From: Aequitasia sp047973235 | Lineage (GTDB): Bacteria > Bacillota > Clostridia > Lachnospirales > Lachnospiraceae | Length of the DNA stretch: 54,759 nt | Direction of reading: 5' to 3' | Assembly: GCA_047973235.1 (NCBI GenBank) | Contig: JBKEBP010000061.1 | Location: 1 to 54,759, forward strand | In this document: positions 52,218 through 54,759 of the stretch, piece after piece | How positions within the stretch are numbered: position 1 is the stretch's first letter | How the letters are laid out: the number at the start of each line of letters is the position of its first letter | Position numbers and translations under genes: made by a program | Notes under the pieces: generated by a model | Databases searched by the model: none | What the model was told of the DNA's origin: nothing | Seen by the model: the letters and a program-made list of their open reading frames with translations, nothing else

Positions 52218-52472
52218 GTGGAAAGAAATCTAAGAAAAACCCGTGTGGGCAAAGTCGTTAGTAATAAAATGGACAAAACGATAACTGTTGCAGTAGAAGA
52301 TCATGTTAAGCATCCTCTTTACAAGAAGATTATTAAAAAGACATATAAATTAAAAGCACATGATGAAACAAACGAATGCAACATCGGAGATAAAGTTAGA
52401 GTTATGGAAACAAGACCTCTTTCAAAGGATAAAAGATGGAGACTTGTGGAAGTAATGGAAAAAGCTAAATAG
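52218..52472 (+). CDS. rpsQ: 30S ribosomal protein S17
   Basis: This 84-residue OB-fold protein of the small subunit is a primary 16S rRNA binder. It starts at GTG 52218 behind AAAGGAG. Recognised by RKTRVGKVVSNKMDKTITVAVE, the KHPLYKKIIKKTYK segment and RPLSKDKRWRLVEV. Normal length. Confidence 0.96.
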   Translation: MERNLRKTRVGKVVSNKMDKTITVAVEDHVKHPLYKKIIKKTYKLKAHDETNECNIGDKVRVMETRPLSKDKRWRLVEVMEKAK

Positions 52473-52491
52473 TATAAGGAGGGAAACCTGC

Positions 52492-52860
52492 ATGATACAG
52501 CAAGAAAGTAGACTTAAAGTAGCAGACAATACAGGTGCTAAAGAGCTGTTATGTATCAGAGTTCTTGGTGGTTCAACTAGAAGATATGCAAGAATCGGCG
52601 ATGTAATTGTAGCTACTGTTAAAGATGCAACACCAGGCGGCGTTGTAAAAAAGGGTGAAGTTGTTAGAGCTGTAGTTGTTCGTACTAAGTTCAGTACACG
52701 TCGTAAAGATGGTTCGTATATCAGATTTGACGAAAATGCTGCTGTAGTTATAAAAGAAGATATGACACCTAGAGGAACCCGTATTTTCGGGCCTGTAGCA
52801 AGAGAGCTACGTGACAAACATTTCATGAGAATTGTTTCTTTGGCTCCGGAAGTATTATAA
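52492..52860 (+). CDS. rplN: 50S ribosomal protein L14
   Basis: The 122-residue protein forms bridges with the 30S subunit. Recognised by MIQQESRLKVADNTGAKEL, CIRVLGGSTRRYARIGDVIVA and the FGPVARELRDKHFMRIVSLAPEVL end. It starts behind AAGGAGGG. Normal length. Confidence 0.98.
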   Translation: MIQQESRLKVADNTGAKELLCIRVLGGSTRRYARIGDVIVATVKDATPGGVVKKGEVVRAVVVRTKFSTRRKDGSYIRFDENAAVVIKEDMTPRGTRIFGPVARELRDKHFMRIVSLAPEVL

Positions 52861-52873
52861 GGAGGTATATGAG

Positions 52874-53185
52874 ATGGCGTTAAATAAAATCAAAAAAGGC
52901 GATACTGTAAAAGTTATCGTTGGAAAAGATAAAGATAAAGAAGGTAAGGTTATCGCCGTAAATACTAAAGATAAAAAGGTTGTTGTTGAAGGTGTTAATA
53001 TGCATACAAAGCATTCTAAGCCAAGCGCAGCTAACCAAAATGGCGGTATTATTCACAAAGAAGGACCAATCGATGCTTCTAACGTTATGTATTTACATAA
53101 AGGTCAAGCAACACGTGTTGGTGTTAAAGTTGAAAATGGCAAAAAAGTTCGTTTTGCTAAGTCAACCGGCGATACAATTGATTAA
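52874..53185 (+). CDS. rplX: 50S ribosomal protein L24
   Basis: This 103-residue assembly-initiating protein has the KOW motif in KGDTVKVIVGKDKDKEGKVIAV. ATG 52874 follows AAGGAGG; the frame continues upstream into the L14 end without a ribosome binding site. The GGIIHKEGPIDASNVM region is typical. Normal length. Confidence 0.97.
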   Translation: MALNKIKKGDTVKVIVGKDKDKEGKVIAVNTKDKKVVVEGVNMHTKHSKPSAANQNGGIIHKEGPIDASNVMYLHKGQATRVGVKVENGKKVRFAKSTGDTID

Positions 53186-53203
53186 TTCTAAGGAAGGAGG
53201 ATC

Positions 53204-53749
53204 ATGGCTTTGAGCAGACTTAAAGAACAATACCAAAATGAAATCGTTGATACACTAACGAAGAAATTTGGTTATAAGAATATAATGGAAGTACCAAAAC
53301 TCGATAAGATTGTTGTAAACATGGGTGTTGGTGAAGCAAAAGATAATGCTAAAGTGTTAGAATCAGCAGTTGCTGATATGGAGAAGATTACAGGTCAAAA
53401 GGCAGTTATTACTAAGGCTAAAAAATCTGTGGCTAACTTCAAGCTTAGAGAAGGTATGAATATCGGATGCAAAGTTACTTTAAGAGGAGAAAGAATGTAC
53501 GAGTTCTTAGATAGGCTTGTTAATCTTGCACTCCCACGTGTACGTGACTTTAGAGGAGTAAATCCTAACGCATTCGATGGAAGAGGTAACTATTCTCTCG
53601 GAATTAAGGAACAGTTGATTTTCCCTGAAATTGAATACGATAAGGTTGATAAAGTAAGAGGAATGGATGTTATTTTTGTTACAACAGCAAAAACTGATGA
53701 AGAGGCACGCGAATTGTTAACACAATTTAACATGCCATATATCAAATAA
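53204..53749 (+). CDS. rplE: 50S ribosomal protein L5
   Basis: The 181-residue protein binds 5S rRNA and contacts the P-site tRNA. Recognised by VPKLDKIVVNMGVGEA, KVTLRGERMYEFLDRLVNLALPRVRDFRG and GNYSLGIKEQLIFPEI. It starts behind AAGGAGG. Normal length. Confidence 0.98.
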   Translation: MALSRLKEQYQNEIVDTLTKKFGYKNIMEVPKLDKIVVNMGVGEAKDNAKVLESAVADMEKITGQKAVITKAKKSVANFKLREGMNIGCKVTLRGERMYEFLDRLVNLALPRVRDFRGVNPNAFDGRGNYSLGIKEQLIFPEIEYDKVDKVRGMDVIFVTTAKTDEEARELLTQFNMPYIK

Positions 53750-53760
53750 GGAGGTAAATT

Positions 53761-53946
53761 ATGGCTAAAACATCGATGAAAGTTAAACAGCAACGTAATC
53801 AAAAATTTTCTACGAGAGAATATAATCGTTGCAGAATCTGTGGACGTCCACATGCATATTTGAGAAAATATGGAATATGCCGTATTTGCTTCCGCGAATT
53901 GGCATATAAAGGACAAATCCCTGGCGTAAGAAAAGCTAGTTGGTAG
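53761..53946 (+). CDS. rpsZ: 30S ribosomal protein S14, zinc-binding type
   Basis: This 61-residue short form of S14 binds zinc through two Cys pairs in RCRICGRPHAYL and GICRICFRELA. This C+ form is typical of Gram-positive bacteria; the zinc-free form is about 90 residues. It starts behind AAGGAGG, directly after L5. Confidence 0.97.
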   Translation: MAKTSMKVKQQRNQKFSTREYNRCRICGRPHAYLRKYGICRICFRELAYKGQIPGVRKASW

Positions 53947-53967
53947 AAGTAAAGGAGGACAATTCAC

Positions 53968-54369
53968 ATGACTATGAGCGATCCAATTGCAGATATGCTT
54001 ACAAGAATTCGTAATGCGAATACTGCAAAACACGATACGGTAAATATCCCTGCATCAAACATGAAGGTTGCAATAGCGAACATCTTATTGAATGAAGGTT
54101 ATATAACAAAATATGACATTATTGAAGATGGGGCGTTTAAAGTAATTAAAGTTACACTGAAATATGGTGCAGACAAAAATGAAAAGGTAATTACAGGTCT
54201 TAAGAGAATCTCTAAACCTGGACTTCGTGTATATTCAAGTAGCCAAGAAATGCCAAAAGTACTTGGCGGTCTTGGAACAGCAATAGTTTCAACAAGCGAA
54301 GGCGTAATATCAGATAAAGAAGCAAGAGCTAAAAACGTAGGTGGAGAAGTACTAGCATTTATTTGGTAA
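53968..54369 (+). CDS. rpsH: 30S ribosomal protein S8
   Basis: The 133-residue primary 16S rRNA-binding protein is, in Escherichia coli, the repressor of the spc operon. Recognised by SDPIADMLTRIRNANTAKHD, the RISKPGLRVYSSSQEMPKVLGGLG block and GEVLAFIW end. It starts behind AAAGGAGG. An unusually long spacer separates it from L6. Confidence 0.97.
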   Translation: MTMSDPIADMLTRIRNANTAKHDTVNIPASNMKVAIANILLNEGYITKYDIIEDGAFKVIKVTLKYGADKNEKVITGLKRISKPGLRVYSSSQEMPKVLGGLGTAIVSTSEGVISDKEARAKNVGGEVLAFIW

Positions 54370-54556
54370 ACCTAGAGCACTTAATGAAAACAAACGTAGT
54401 GCAGTTTGAATTTAGTGCGAAGGTTGTTCGAAGGAACTTGGCGAGGTATTTTCGAGCCTAGTGAATCGAACTTCAATTAATCACTTAAGCAAAACAACTG
54501 AAAACAGAATGCCACAACGCGCATTCCGAAAATCTAAGTTAGGAGGAACGGTAGTT
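54370..54556 (+). repeat. Unusually long S8-L6 spacer with a repeat-like element
   Basis: The spacer of 187 bases is far longer than the others in this operon. It begins CCTAGAGCACTTA, like the prdD-prdE spacer (CCTAGAACACTTA at 44199-44211). It contains GGCGAGGTATTTTCGAG, similar to AGCGAGGTACTTATGAA in that spacer. This suggests a dispersed intergenic repeat, expanded here. No ORF is supported. Confidence 0.4.
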
Positions 54557-54759
54557 ATGTCACGAATAGGTAGACTGCCAATCGCAGTTCCTGCAGGAGT
54601 TACTGTAGATATTGCGGCAAACAATAAGGTTACTGTTAAGGGACCTAAGGGAACACTTGAAAAAGAGCTTCCTGTTGAAATGGAAATCAAAAAAGAAGGC
54701 GAAGAAATAATCGTAACAAGACCAACTGATTTAAAGAGAATGAAATCTTTACATGGTCT
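54557..54759 (+). CDS. rplF: 50S ribosomal protein L6, 3' end beyond the window
   Basis: Only the first 67 codons are present. MSRIGRLPIAVPAGVTVDIA, VTVKGPKGTLEKELP and the following EEIIVTRPTDLKRMKSLHG identify L6, which binds near the sarcin-ricin loop. It starts behind AGGAGG. The gene order predicts L18, S5, L30 and L15 beyond the edge. Confidence 0.96.
   Translation, partial: MSRIGRLPIAVPAGVTVDIAANNKVTVKGPKGTLEKELPVEMEIKKEGEEIIVTRPTDLKRMKSLHG

Noticed and set aside
47247..54759. Small ORFs on the opposite strand of the ribosomal genes
   Set aside because: They are shadows of highly conserved coding frames and have no ribosome binding sites or recognisable domains.
1..54759. CRISPR arrays, insertion sequences, prophage or integrase genes
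   Set aside because: No regularly spaced direct repeats, transposase or integrase motifs were found anywhere in the window.

Overview
The window is AT-rich chromosomal DNA from a Gram-positive anaerobe of the Clostridia type. The basis is purine-rich Shine-Dalgarno sites, a zinc-type S14, a proline reductase (Stickland) locus, the classical S10-spc order and MalT-, Mga-, LysR- and TetR-type regulators. It looks like an amino-acid fermenter, for example a Peptostreptococcales/Anaerovoracaceae relative. The species cannot be fixed from sequence alone. I see no insertion sequence, prophage or CRISPR array.

Layout. 1-4725: a PEP/pyruvate-binding protein, then the beta subunit and a 51-residue gamma-like subunit of a sodium-pumping decarboxylase, and a convergent CmpB-type membrane protein. 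4893-8610: a MalT-like LuxR regulator without its ATPase half, a 97-residue orphan, and an Mga-type regulator split in two at an A6 run. 8611-13598: a possible small RNA with a terminator, an isochorismatase-like hydrolase, a hybrid histidine kinase broken by a stop codon and an A7 frameshift, and convergent HPt and REC-GGDEF-EAL genes. 13695-16340: a TetM/EF-G-like GTPase fused to a YacP/Rae1-type NYN nuclease. 16472-19674: a lipase-like hydrolase with tdh-kbl (threonine to glycine plus acetyl-CoA). 19816-27924: two tandem diguanylate cyclases, a small zincin, a P-type ATPase, a HAD phosphatase, an RNA methyltransferase-like protein and a PHP protein.

27958-44726 is the most striking part, an almost uninterrupted selenium island. 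It holds yedF, selD (itself a selenoprotein, in-frame TGA at 28616), selA, selB, a LysR regulator, an EF2568-type cysteine desulfurase, a YedE-type transporter, a TusA-like protein, a DUF3343 Se/S-carrier-like protein, tetR with proline racemase (prdF) on the other strand, tRNA-Sec, prdC, prdA, a small conserved prd gene, prdB (Sec, TGA at 43071), prdD and prdE. Selenium capture, activation, tRNA charging, decoding and the main consumer, D-proline reductase, therefore sit within about 17 kb. Proline is racemised by PrdF, reduced to 5-aminovalerate by PrdA/PrdB, and PrdC probably supplies electrons.

44727-47246 holds a YcxB-like membrane protein, a TauE/SafE transporter with an attenuator-like leader, and a long structured leader. 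47247 to the end is the S10-spc ribosomal protein operon from S10 into L6, which runs off the window. Many spacers carry clear terminators, sigma-A promoters and palindromic operator candidates, listed individually.
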